Of a stretch of DNA of 64,000 bases, positions 1 through 9,315 are shown one piece after another. The notes under the pieces were generated by a model, which did no database searches, was not told the DNA's origin, and saw only the letters and a program-made list of their open reading frames with translations. Source of the DNA: Leishmania donovani (taxonomy: Eukaryota; Euglenozoa; Kinetoplastea; Trypanosomatida; Trypanosomatidae); contig NC_018252.1 in assembly GCF_000227135.1 (NCBI RefSeq), forward strand, positions 729,230-793,229. Reading direction: 5' to 3'. Position 1 is the stretch's first letter; every line of letters begins with the position of its first letter. The translations under genes and the position numbers were made by a program.

Positions 1-888
1 GTAGCTCTGCAGCAGGTTCGCCACGACGGCGTCGCAGCGGTACGCGTGCAGGTTGCCGATCGCCTTGCGCTTCATAGCCTCCTCACATGTTTCGAGCTTG
101 AATGTGACGACGAGCGGCTGCGTCGCGTCTGGCGCTGCGCGGTGCAGCCATTCTTCCCGCAGCAGCAGTAGAACCTTTGGCACGTTGGACAGATGCAGCG
201 TCAGACCATCCCCTCCACTGATCTTCTCCCTTGACATCTTGGGAAGCGGCACGTAGTAGTCTGACACGGCGGCCGCCGCGAAGAACAAGCACGGGCGCTG
301 CTGCAGCACCTGTGGCGCAGCGGTGCCACACAGCGTGCGTGAGACGACTTCAAGGAGAAAGATGTACTCGACGACAGTGTCGTAGGCGACGTAGTGAACA
401 AGGCCCTTCGTGCGGTGGTAGAGTTCGGCGACGCGATGCAACTCAGCCTTGGACGCTGCTGCCGGCGTGGACTCGGCGCCCGCTGTCGATGCCGAGTCCG
501 TGCCGGCAGCGCTGGGTACGGGCGGGGATGCCACGGCCGCAAAGAGCTGCTCAGTGCTAAACGTATCGAGTACGCGTCGAAAGGGCATAATGGCGGTGCG
601 GTGGTGCAGCAACACGCAGGCCCACCCACGCTCTGCCAACGCCTCGACGAGGTGCGCGCCGCGGCCGCCACTGCTGAAGTTCGTGATGAAGCGGACGGCG
701 TTCACCTCGAGAGGTACGGTCGTGCCGCCGCTCGTGATGAAGGCGATGCCCGGGCAGTCAGGGTAAGACCGAGCCACGCCTTCAAGGAATGCGAGTAGAG
801 TGTCCTTGTAGGCCGACAGCCGTGCCTGGGTCTCGGATGGCATGTTTTCGGCGTAGAAGGCATCCACATTTTTCTGCATGTTGACCAT
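1..888 (-). CDS. PPCS: Phosphopantothenate-cysteine ligase, 3'-truncated by window edge
   Basis: This enzyme joins 4'-phosphopantothenate to cysteine in coenzyme A synthesis. The frame is open for 296 codons from the ATG at 888 to base 1, so the C-terminus is missing. Family hallmarks are visible: ITSGGTTVPLE followed by RFITNFSSGGRG (nucleotide-binding loop), and further on FFAAAAVSDYYVP, the conserved ligase segment. An Ala/Ser/Pro-rich insertion separates the first Rossmann half from the helix containing LYHRTKGL. Eukaryotic PPCS is a stand-alone ligase of about 300 residues, without the decarboxylase half of bacterial CoaBC, and this protein starts directly with the ligase fold. The start is supported by a pyrimidine tract (coding strand) ending in AG at 936-935, after which 888 is the first ATG. 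The product is very likely; the symbol follows the human gene. Confidence 0.88.
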   Translation of the reverse strand, partial: MVNMQKNVDAFYAENMPSETQARLSAYKDTLLAFLEGVARSYPDCPGIAFITSGGTTVPLEVNAVRFITNFSSGGRGAHLVEALAERGWACVLLHHRTAIMPFRRVLDTFSTEQLFAAVASPPVPSAAGTDSASTAGAESTPAAASKAELHRVAELYHRTKGLVHYVAYDTVVEYIFLLEVVSRTLCGTAAPQVLQQRPCLFFAAAAVSDYYVPLPKMSREKISGGDGLTLHLSNVPKVLLLLREEWLHRAAPDATQPLVVTFKLETCEEAMKRKAIGNLHAYRCDAVVANLLQSY

Positions 889-1397
889 CTCGTTGCGGCG
901 GACAGGGGCGGAGGCGATGATGCTCTTCGCGGCACTTGTGCGAGGCAGAGGAAGTGGAAGAGAGCCGTGCGCAGCGATAAGAGACGAGCGTGATGACGAT
1001 GGTGTCTTGCAATTGTGTGTGTGCGTGCGCGTGCGAGGTGAGAACATTGCGGAGACGTGTGCGTCGACGGGTGGACTCAAGATAGAGAAAATCACTACGT
1101 ATCGCAGACTGGCTGAGACCTCCGCCGCATTCCCGCAATATTCACATGACGTGCGCGGAGGACAAGATGCGGGGGACTCGAGGAGAGGGGTAGGTGGGGG
1201 ACGGGTGACGTGAATCTTACCTTTGACTCTCTCGTGCTCCTGGCTGAGCTTGCTCTACTTCTGTTTTACCGCAGTGGCTAGGAGCACGCGCAGGTAAGCG
1301 AGGCTGGGGGGAGGGGGTGGGAGGTGGGGTAGGGCAAGGGGGCCGCAGTTGCTACGCTCAACGCAACTCACCACCATACTCTCTTCCCTGCTCGGCT
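889..1397. other. Spacer, PPCS 5' side / upstream gene 3' UTR
   Basis: Apart from the acceptor near 935 this spacer holds a TG/CG-alternating stretch around 1015-1037 and purine-rich plus-strand runs (about 1300-1340). I see no gene. Confidence 0.6.
935..968 (-). promoter_or_regulatory. Predicted trans-splice acceptor for the PPCS mRNA
   Basis: Read on the minus strand, a CT-rich tract (968-941) is followed by CACAAG ending at 935. Splicing here would give a 5' leader of about 46 nt with 888 as the first ATG. This is inferred from the standard trypanosomatid rule of polypyrimidine tract then first AG; there is no transcript evidence. Confidence 0.45.
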
Positions 1398-2438
1398 TCA
1401 CGCATCATCGCTGATCTCACCCTGCAACTCTTCGCATAAATCTTCGATGGCGGCGCGAAGCGACTCCTGGCGGTGGATGATGGAAGCCACGGCGCTTGAC
1501 CAGCCCGCACATCGGCACGCCACGGCAGACGGCGCATAGTGTGCAAGGATGGGTGCTTCGTCTCTGCGCGCGCCTTTGGAGGGTAGCGCGACCAGCTCCT
1601 CCTCCACGCGTGCCGTGCTCCCCTCCGTGCCATTGACATCATCGCCATTCGCCGAGTGGTCGGGGGGGCCGCCGAGGCTGTCCATGACGCCGCGGCACTT
1701 TACAAAGTACAGATGCGTGCGGTAACGCGGGGGGATAAGCCGTAGCAGTGTGCAGCGCTCCACGTCGTGCACGCGTAGCGTTGGCGTCGCAGGCGCTGGG
1801 GCAGGCGCAGAGGCGGCAGCGATGGAGGGCGCTGGAGGACTGTGCGCGATGTGATTTGGGCGCCTCTCTACCAACTCGTACTGCTCATCGTCGCTGCTGT
1901 CCGGCTTGAAGAGAGACTTGATGTCCGCCGGCTCGCCCGTGCGCTTCGGCGTGCCTTCCTCTGCCTTCCCTGCCTCCGCGGCTGTCGACGGCTCGCTCTC
2001 CGACTCGAGACACACGTTTGGCGTGCAATGCTCAACTAGCTGGTTCGCCAAGCTCAGCGTCACCGTGTAGTGCTCGCGCTCCAGGTCTTGCAAGCGATCA
2101 ATCCATATTGCCAGCGCCGAGCTCGTCTGCTGCCTGTTGTCTGCTGGACCCTCTGGTGCTTCAGCAGGTGAGTGAGGGGAGGGGTGGCCATTCTGCCGCT
2201 GTTCCGTCTCGACTGCCGTCTCCGTCAGCGCCTTCTGCAACGTGCGCAGCTGCGTGCTGATGCGCTGAAACTCTGGCAGGACAATACCTTGGATGTTGCG
2301 CTGCAGCTCCGTGGCGGTGATGTCACCAGTGATGGCGCGGTGGAAGAGCAACGTCCATTGCTGGTACGTGGTGCTGCGATCCCGCTGCAGCTTGAGGGCC
2401 GCAACGGCTTGTGCCCTGTTACTCGCCGTCGCCGTCAT
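1398..2438 (-). CDS. Coiled-coil protein, possibly with a REX1-B-like domain
   Basis: This is a 346-residue protein with a clear ATG at 2438. Residues 1-75 form an amphipathic helical segment (LKLQRDRSTTYQQW ... LRTLQKAL), and a second helix lies at about 112-140 (IDRLQDLEREHYTV). A Gln/Pro/Ser-rich linker separates them. An acidic, Ala/Pro-rich middle follows, then a short ordered-looking stretch (CTLLRLIPPRYRTHLYFVKC, about 230-250) and a C-terminal acidic helix. The helix-linker-helix pattern recalls the REX1-B domain (Required for Excision 1-B) of algae and animals, where a protein implicated in DNA repair carries it. That resemblance is from memory and weak; otherwise the protein is of unknown function. 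No signal peptide or membrane span is seen. Confidence 0.75.
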   Translation of the reverse strand: MTATASNRAQAVAALKLQRDRSTTYQQWTLLFHRAITGDITATELQRNIQGIVLPEFQRISTQLRTLQKALTETAVETEQRQNGHPSPHSPAEAPEGPADNRQQTSSALAIWIDRLQDLEREHYTVTLSLANQLVEHCTPNVCLESESEPSTAAEAGKAEEGTPKRTGEPADIKSLFKPDSSDDEQYELVERRPNHIAHSPPAPSIAAASAPAPAPATPTLRVHDVERCTLLRLIPPRYRTHLYFVKCRGVMDSLGGPPDHSANGDDVNGTEGSTARVEEELVALPSKGARRDEAPILAHYAPSAVACRCAGWSSAVASIIHRQESLRAAIEDLCEELQGEISDDA

Positions 2439-3203
2439 GATGCAGCTAATTTAGCCCAGTAAAACGAGTATGGAAATAGCAGGCAGAGTGTACGGCGTCT
2501 CGGTGATTGCCACACGCCTCTCTCAGCGTACGCGAGCGCACCCGTTATCCACTGCCGTGAGAGAGATCAGCGAGGGAAGAGGGGGTGGGATGGAAAGAGT
2601 CTGAGAAACACAGAGGTGTGCGCTGAGAACACGCGTAGCCGCACCGCGCCGCACACGCACGCATACGTACACAGATGCGCGCGCACATTGGATACTTGTA
2701 TTGTGCGCGGAGATTGCTCCAGGGTTCAGAGGCGGTCACGGCGACGACGGCAGTGCACAAGAGGCCCGCCTACACCTGATCCCATCGAGAGCGGCCTGAT
2801 GGGAGCGTTGTGACGCAGACTTTGTTCGCTTGGCCTCGGACTGCTCAGGCACTGCATTGGTAAGCTCAGAGTCCGAGTAAAGCGCCTGTAGCATCGAGAG
2901 CACGAAACCAGAGAGGAAGACGCAAAAGGAGGAAGGGGGAGGGGGGCCGCGGGCGGGATAGACAGGCATGCGCGCGGGCTACGTACGCACACGCACTCGC
3001 GCACACACCAAGGACCTCATAGAGATCAATATACGGTACATGTTCGTTGTACATCAAGGAAGTCACACACACACACACACACACAACGGAGCACATGAGC
3101 AAGCCAAGAAGCGGAGGATGGGGGGGGGGAGCGAGCGAAGACGCGTTCAACCACCACTGGCGTCCTCGCTTCAATTCTACCCAACGTAAGCAAGCGAGCC
3201 ACG
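2439..3203. other. Spacer with CA microsatellite
   Basis: No gene seen. It contains a (CA)11 tract at 3064-3086, a G-run near 3121-3129 and GA-rich plus-strand sequence, i.e. CT-rich in the transcript, as expected ahead of trans-splice sites. Confidence 0.6.
3064..3086. repeat. (CA)11 microsatellite
   Basis: Uninterrupted CA dinucleotides directly visible in the spacer. Confidence 0.9.
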
Positions 3204-4676
3204 TCACAGCGTGCCACCGCTCATCCACGCCAGCTGCGCGCGGATGTCCGTGTAGACGAGGTGCAGGTAGCCCTTTCCGCCATAGGCGTGGGTGAGGTAG
3301 TAGTCGCCGCGCGCGAAGCCCATGGCAATGCGGACGGTGTCGATGAGTTCCTGATCCCCCGCCTCTATTGCTGCGGCGAAGCTCTCGTCGAAGCACTGCA
3401 GAGCCTCGTCCTCCTGGTTGCGGCTGCGGTACGCCTCGCCTAGCTGCATGGTGGCGATGCAGAGCTGCCGTGGCACCCCAAGCTCCTTCGCCAACTGCAG
3501 CGCCTCGTGCAGGGTAGTGGATGCCTCTAGCTTAAGCCCCAGCCGCTCTTCCAGGTCGGCCACACGCAGGGTCGCCTGGCACTCCTGCGGCTTCAGGTCA
3601 TTTTGCTGCGCCACGGCGCGGCAGCTGCGCTGGTACTTGAGGGCCAGCGGCAGGTCCCCGCGCGCCTCACTCACATCGCCAAGGGCCGAGTAGGCGGCAC
3701 CCTCATCAACGACGTTCTTGCCGCGCACCGCGGCTTCGGCAGCCGTCGCGTAGTGCCGCGCTGCAGCGGCAGGGTCGCTGGACTTTAGGGCCTCACCGAG
3801 GGCTTGATGCACCCGCACGAGGCAGCGGCTTGCGTCCTGGAGTGCGGCTTCATCACGGAGGGCGACGGCGAGGCGGTACATGGCGTCGTAGAGCGCGGCC
3901 GCCTCCTCCAAGTGTCCCTGCCGCTCCTGAAATGTGGCGTACACGTGACGGGCGCGCTGCTCAAGGGTGCGATCAAGTGACTCCATCATGTAATGCAGCG
4001 CCATTTCGTGGTACCACGCAGCTTCGGCGTAGTCGCCCTCGCTCTCAAAATAGTTGGCGAGCTGCTCGCAGTGGGTGAACACTTGCTCAAACTCGCTCTG
4101 CCGGCGAAGGACTTCCACGGCGGACAGCTGCTGCTGCACCCACGCGAGGCGGTCATCTGGGACGTTGAAGAACTTTCGCGAGAGCGTGTCGACGCAGACG
4201 GGGTCGCGGTGGGCTAGCTCGAAGAGATGCATATACGTCTGCACACACCCCTCCGCCAAGGCCTCGCAGCAAAGGCGGAAGGGCACCGAGTCCCGCTCAG
4301 GGCCGACAACGACGACTGGGGCGCTGGCGTCGTCGACGACCTTCGTTCTGGCGGCTTGGCGCTTTTCGGTGTGGGCGGCCGCACCTGTGGCACCGTTCTG
4401 CGGGGCGCGGAGGCCACAGACGGATCCCTCCCGCCCCGTTCTGTCGGCCTGGCCGACAAACGGAGTAGACTGCCCACGCGCACCGGCGGTGAAGTGCGAC
4501 GCCACCAACGCGGTGGAGGTGCCGAAACGTCCCGCCGTGCCAGGCTGCGCGGTCTTGGAAAAGGAGCTAGTGGGCTGCGGACGATTCGGTTTTCCGCAGC
4601 GACCGCTGCTGCTTGGCTTGCCGAGGCTACTCGCCGCCGCCGGCTTCCGCGGCACGCGAGATGAGGCCGACTGCAT
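3204..4676 (-). CDS. TPR protein resembling TTC29
   Basis: This is a 490-residue protein with an ATG at 4676. Residues 1-115 are basic and low in complexity (Ser/Pro/Gly/Arg). From about 135 onward it is all helical with tandem TPR-like hairpins, for example the segment containing FEQVFTHCEQLANYF, then GDYAEAAWYHEMALHYM, GHLEEAAALYDAMYRLA, GDLPLALKYQRSC, LKLEASTTLHEALQLA and NQEDEALQCFDESFAAA. Length, a disordered N-terminus and this order of repeats match tetratricopeptide repeat protein 29, a flagellar protein needed for motility in humans and trypanosomes. The TTC29 assignment rests on architecture and remembered similarity, not on a search. If correct, the protein acts in the axoneme or in intraflagellar cargo transport of dynein parts. 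Confidence 0.88.
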   Translation of the reverse strand: MQSASSRVPRKPAAASSLGKPSSSGRCGKPNRPQPTSSFSKTAQPGTAGRFGTSTALVASHFTAGARGQSTPFVGQADRTGREGSVCGLRAPQNGATGAAAHTEKRQAARTKVVDDASAPVVVVGPERDSVPFRLCCEALAEGCVQTYMHLFELAHRDPVCVDTLSRKFFNVPDDRLAWVQQQLSAVEVLRRQSEFEQVFTHCEQLANYFESEGDYAEAAWYHEMALHYMMESLDRTLEQRARHVYATFQERQGHLEEAAALYDAMYRLAVALRDEAALQDASRCLVRVHQALGEALKSSDPAAAARHYATAAEAAVRGKNVVDEGAAYSALGDVSEARGDLPLALKYQRSCRAVAQQNDLKPQECQATLRVADLEERLGLKLEASTTLHEALQLAKELGVPRQLCIATMQLGEAYRSRNQEDEALQCFDESFAAAIEAGDQELIDTVRIAMGFARGDYYLTHAYGGKGYLHLVYTDIRAQLAWMSGGTL

Positions 4677-5391
4677 CGTCGATGGAGGCGATGAAAGGGG
4701 AGATGGCGGAGGAGACTGCGTCCCTCCGCGGTCCTCTCAGCACACGATGGCGCCCTGTGCTAGAATGAGTGCACGCACGTGAGCGCGTGAGTTTATGGAG
4801 AGAACCGAAAAGGGACTTTGACTGACCCCTCCCCCTCTGCTCTCTCACTCTCAGCCAACTGGCAGAGAGGCAGGCGGGTGTGTGTCGGTGTGTGGGGTAA
4901 CGCGAGGGGAGGGCCGAGGGAAAGAGGGCGAGAAGGGTGCAAGTCACTCCTCAGCGGGGTCAAAGGGATGCCAGCGAGGCGAAGAGGAGGCAATGCTGGG
5001 CGGAGCAGAGGCCTGCTTACATTGTCTTGGCTTGCCTCGAGCACTGCACGGCGCGAAAGGCGACCACAAGCGTCGAGCAATGAAGGCCATGCCCCTGCCC
5101 CCACGCAGCACAAACACAACCGCACATCTTCAAGCTAGTCATTGTGTTACTCATGCGCGGCACAGTTTTGCGCGTCTCGCCCTCTGCGCAACTGACAGGC
5201 CGGCTAATGCATTCGTAGGTAAGCACGCACACAGGCGCGCGAAGCGACCTCGACCTTATCCGTGGCTCGTACGCCCACATGCAAGTGTGCGATGGAGCGG
5301 CACTGACAGCGATAGCAGCACGCGCCAGCGGGGCCCGGGTGTACGTGCGCAGATAAACTGCAGCCGCAAACGCTGGCGAACACTGCTGCCT
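4677..5391. other. Spacer
   Basis: No supported gene. Open frames on both strands here are low-complexity by-products of the purine/pyrimidine bias, for example the CT-rich coding-strand tract opposite about 4880-4990. Confidence 0.6.
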
Positions 5392-6087
5392 CTACTCCGC
5401 GGAGAGGTGGCCCGACGCACGCCGAGCGGACGTTGTGCGGAGGCGCTTGCGCAGCCGCTCCAGCTGAAGCTTCCCGTCGGCGGTCACCGTGTTCGGCAGG
5501 CCCAGCTCCCGCCCGGCACGCACCGAGAAGCCTTCATCGCCATAGCCGACGAGGACGCCAGCCCTGCCACGCCAGAGAGCTGCCGGGGGGTCGGTGGGCA
5601 ACTCCGGGAGCCGGCCGGCGCGGCTCCACCGCTGCGATGTCAGGACGTAGGCGTGCACTTTCAAGTACACGCATTCGTACGGGTGCTCCTCAACGCGCCG
5701 CTTCACCTCCCGGAGAACAGGCGGCAGTAGCGCGTCCACCGCGCCATTGCCGCCGCTGCTGTTCCCCTGGGCGGTGAAGCCGCCTGCTATGGCCCTCACA
5801 TCGGTGCCGTTCAAGCTGTTCGCCGTTGCTGCTGCGACCGCAGAGGTGCACGGCGCTGCGGAGGAGGGTGGCAGGTTGTACTCCACAAAGCAGTGCCCTC
5901 TGCTCGCGCCATTCGTGGGGTTCGTGTAGAGTCGTGTGGTCACTGGCTCCGCAGCCGGGTAGACATCCGTGAGGTAGCGGTGCACCGCCAGCTCACTCGT
6001 GTACCACGGAAAACCTGATATGATGAGTACAGTAGGCATCAGACTTGCTGCACTGCTGTGCGTGGGCTCGAGCAGACGAGCCGCCAT
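5392..6087 (-). CDS. RRM-domain RNA-binding protein
   Basis: This is a 231-residue protein. I chose the ATG at 6087 because the open frame's extreme 5' codon (6183) is TTG; an internal ATG at 6039 directly before the domain is the alternative. The domain starts at residue about 18: RNP2 is VLIISGF, RNP1 is RGHCFVEY, with the loop TNPTNGAS before RNP1. An aromatic pair (PWYT) after RNP2 recalls the CFIm68/CPSF6 type of RRM. A Gly/Ser/Ala-rich linker follows, then a second ordered part and a basic tail (RLRKRLRTTSARR). It probably binds RNA in the nucleus or cytoplasm. RRM membership is likely; the specific role is unknown. Confidence 0.82.
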   Translation of the reverse strand: MAARLLEPTHSSAASLMPTVLIISGFPWYTSELAVHRYLTDVYPAAEPVTTRLYTNPTNGASRGHCFVEYNLPPSSAAPCTSAVAAATANSLNGTDVRAIAGGFTAQGNSSGGNGAVDALLPPVLREVKRRVEEHPYECVYLKVHAYVLTSQRWSRAGRLPELPTDPPAALWRGRAGVLVGYGDEGFSVRAGRELGLPNTVTADGKLQLERLRKRLRTTSARRASGHLSAE

Positions 6088-6493
6088 GGTGACATGGGCA
6101 GAACGTTTTGACTGCGTGCGTGGGGGGTGCGCCGATTTATGGGAGGGGGTGGGGTGGGGTTTCGCGCAGGAAAGGGAGGGCAACGGAGGGCGTGCGGAGA
6201 AGAAGGCGGAGGGTGGGTGTGGACATTCACTGCATCGCTTGTCGGATTTCTTCGTTGTTTTGGGGAGGAAGGGGAGGAGGAGGAGGAGGCAGATCGCGTC
6301 CGGCTCTTTCCTTCGCCGGACGCGCGCATGTCCTTTGCCAGACGTGCGCTTCCCCCCCCCCCCGCACGGTTGCTGGCACTCTTTCGTTCAAAACCCTCTG
6401 TGCGTATGTGTGTGTGCGTGTGCCTCCGGGTGCACTGGCCGCAAGAAAGAATGCACGCAAGGCACACACACACACGCCCGGCGTCTCTCGCGC
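6088..6493. other. Short spacer
   Basis: No gene seen. It holds a C12 homopolymer at 6352-6363, TG-rich sequence around 6404-6422 and a short CA run near 6463-6476. A coding-strand AG near 6113 could be the acceptor for the RRM gene. Confidence 0.55.
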
Positions 6494-8485
6494 CTATGAC
6501 CACGATCGCAACGGTAGCGTCAGCTCAGCCGCCTTCAGCCCCTCCAAGGCGCACAGCACCTTTGCATCGCCCCCAGCACCACCATTGTTGCAGCCGTGGC
6601 CCAGGTGCTTCTCCATGGTTTGCACAATGGCCGCCACGTCGGTGCGCGCAAAACCGTCTTGCACGTGCTTCAGCGCAAAGGACTGCAGCTCCGCCTCGTA
6701 CGCGGCACCACCGATCTCGAGCGCAGCACCTCTGCCAGAAGACAGAAGGTTAGTCACCATCCGCGCCGTTCCGCGTTCGTCTATCACCTCCATCGATATG
6801 AGCGGGCGGAGCAGCTGAAGGCCTTGCCCAGCGAGGTTCATAACTGTCGACGCGGACCCCTGTCCAGCACTGCCGGACATGCGCTCCTGCACCTCGCTGA
6901 GCACAATCGCCAGCAGCGAGGTGCGGTGCGAATTCCATGCTTTCCACAGCGACGCGGGAGGCTCGGCGGCAGTGACGCTATACTGCGGCACCACGCGAGA
7001 CCGCGACTCACTCCGTAGGTGACGGCGCAGATGGCCCACCACGGTGCGCAGCATCGACTCCATTGCCGGCACGTGGGCTTCCGGCAGCGGCTTCCCCTTT
7101 TCCTGGATGCAAACCTCCGCCAACATCACTCGCATCACCATGTCAGCAGAGAGCGCAAAGGAGGCGGCCGCAGTCCCAGACGCTGGTGCCGCCAAAACTG
7201 AGGCATCATTGACAGCCCACTTGCCGCGCCGCCCTGTTGCTGCAGCGCGATCGCCTCCACCGCTGGTGGCAGAGGAAGCCGACGGCGTCGTGCAGAAGAG
7301 TTTCGACATGACGTCGTTGTGATAACCGCGCAAAGCAGTCCTGCAGTCCATGCGCGGCGCCGCAGCGATCACCAGCGGCAGGAACGACAAAAAGAATGTC
7401 TCCAACGACTCCGTGTCGATGCGCTGGTACAGCCGCAGCAGGTCGTCCGCCACGGCAGCCGCGAAGGAGGCGCGCACAAAGTCTGGGACGCAGCGCTGAT
7501 GCAGGGCGACCATCCGGCGGTACCACACAGGAAGCGACAGCCCCCCAATCGTGCTCGGCCGCACGCACTGAGTACCGCTGCTGCCAGTTGCACTGCCGTC
7601 CCCACCACCGACATACTGCGCCCACTCAGCCGCGGAGAACGGAAAGGCGAGGGCCGAGTCAGCCGGCATGTCGCACTGCATCTCGAGCGTGGCAGCGCAC
7701 ATGACGCACGCGATGGCGTGCATGTCTCGCTCTTCCAGCGCAGCCGAGTCTGCCAACGAGCCGCCGCTCACGAGGAGCGGCAGCGAGCTTGCCTCCAGCG
7801 CCTCGCGACATCGCTGCCACACCGTTTCAACACCGAGAATGCGTTGTATGAACGCCTCAGCATGGCGTACGGTAGGGGCCGCATTGTCCTTCTCCGCGGG
7901 CGCCGCAGCGCCCCCGTCTTCGCCGTCAGCACTGCGCGGATGAGCCTGCGACACAAACTGCGGGGTGCACACTCCGATCAGCAAGTCCCGGTACTCACTC
8001 GCGCTCTGCAAGCTGAGCGTGCGCGACAGCGGGAAGTGCCGTAGAAGCTCTTCCACGCAGTCCCACTGTGAACACTGAGTGGCGCATCCCCAGAGCAGCC
8101 CCACATCGGCAGAGGAGAGGTCGTCTGTGGACAGCCGCGTTATGTCGCGCACCACACCCACCTCCACATCGCGCTTTAACGTCGTCAGCTCAGCTGTGGT
8201 GAGAGGGAACTGCTGCACACCGGCGAGTGCGCGCCGCACCGCTTTCAAGGGCAGAAAAAGATCGTCGCTGCTCAGCACGGCATCCCCATGCTGGGCCCGC
8301 TTCAACCCATTCAGGAGGGTCTTCAGCAGCTCCGCGTGTGGCACCTGCTCGTAGAGGGAGTACGTGATAAGCGCGTCGGTCACGGCGGGTGGCAAGGTCT
8401 GCTGCGGCTCACACAACAGTTGATGCATGGTGCGATGAAGGACGCGGGAGAGCGGCTGCACGATTCGAAATGGTTGGAGGTTCAT
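6494..8485 (-). CDS. Large helical protein of unknown function
   Basis: This is a 663-residue protein starting at the ATG at 8485 (MNLQPFRIVQ...). The frame is open further 5' to 8992, but that codon is GTG and the extra residues read like translated leader (CVCLRELRP and similar). The protein is Leu/Ala-rich and largely helical throughout, as in an alpha-solenoid. Its N-terminus is free of acidic residues and contains Arg/His (FRIVQPLSRVLHRTMHQLL), compatible with mitochondrial targeting. No catalytic motif is recognised. It could be one of the many kinetoplastid helical-repeat mitochondrial RNA-processing or ribosome-assembly proteins, but this is only an inference from shape. Confidence 0.85.
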   Translation of the reverse strand: MNLQPFRIVQPLSRVLHRTMHQLLCEPQQTLPPAVTDALITYSLYEQVPHAELLKTLLNGLKRAQHGDAVLSSDDLFLPLKAVRRALAGVQQFPLTTAELTTLKRDVEVGVVRDITRLSTDDLSSADVGLLWGCATQCSQWDCVEELLRHFPLSRTLSLQSASEYRDLLIGVCTPQFVSQAHPRSADGEDGGAAAPAEKDNAAPTVRHAEAFIQRILGVETVWQRCREALEASSLPLLVSGGSLADSAALEERDMHAIACVMCAATLEMQCDMPADSALAFPFSAAEWAQYVGGGDGSATGSSGTQCVRPSTIGGLSLPVWYRRMVALHQRCVPDFVRASFAAAVADDLLRLYQRIDTESLETFFLSFLPLVIAAAPRMDCRTALRGYHNDVMSKLFCTTPSASSATSGGGDRAAATGRRGKWAVNDASVLAAPASGTAAASFALSADMVMRVMLAEVCIQEKGKPLPEAHVPAMESMLRTVVGHLRRHLRSESRSRVVPQYSVTAAEPPASLWKAWNSHRTSLLAIVLSEVQERMSGSAGQGSASTVMNLAGQGLQLLRPLISMEVIDERGTARMVTNLLSSGRGAALEIGGAAYEAELQSFALKHVQDGFARTDVAAIVQTMEKHLGHGCNNGGAGGDAKVLCALEGLKAAELTLPLRSWS

Positions 8486-9315
8486 GCTGTTCGCTTTCCA
8501 ATGCGTATTTCGCTTATGTGGGCGCAGAGCATGTACAGACACACGCAGAAAGACCTCTGACGGCACAATGTAAGCGATGGCTCCGTACTGCCGCCGATGG
8601 GTCGTTGGCCGCAGCTCGCGCAGGCAGACGCACGTGTGTCCGCGTTGAGTACGAGGGAGAGGGGGCGTGCATCGGCGTCGTAGTCGATTTGGTGGTGATG
8701 CAGCGAGGTGGTGACGGGAGGGGAGGGAGGGAGGAGGAGACGAGGTGCGAGAGTCACAGCGAGCGGGACACCAAAAGGCGATGCTGACGTGACTCACCGA
8801 TATGCGACCGATGTGGCGGAGGGGCACACATCCGTGCACGAGGACTAGCAAGAGAGAAAGGGAGGAGGAGCGCTGCTCCACGTTGGTGAGGGACATCACA
8901 ACGCATCCGCTACACGGCTGCCTTGATGTCTCTCCCCTCCCCAAATCCTCCACTCCAACCAGGCACACTGATGCATTTGAGGGTGTGCTCACCTACGTAT
9001 GCGCGACTTTACGGGGAAAGGGTCGGGGCGATGGTGCATGGCGGTGTGTTGCAGAGCCCCGTGCGTGACAGCACAGCTCCTTCTTGTTCTAACCAAAGGC
9101 TTCCCACCCTGCCGCTCAATGCCGGGTCACAGCGTCCGTTATCGTGTCATCTCGATCCACTGGCCTCATGCGCCTGTGTACATGTTTGGATGCGCGCCCA
9201 CACACGCACAGACGTACACGATGGAGGGGAGGGGTGACGATGATGTCTCTCATGCGCGCATTGCACAGGCTGAAGCGCGCCTTCTCGGGTGCGCACGTGC
9301 GTGTGTGTGTGTGTG
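8486..9315. other. Spacer
   Basis: No supported gene. A TG run lies at about 9299-9316, at the 3' end of the second kinesin gene's frame; the remainder is GA-rich on the plus strand. Confidence 0.55.
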
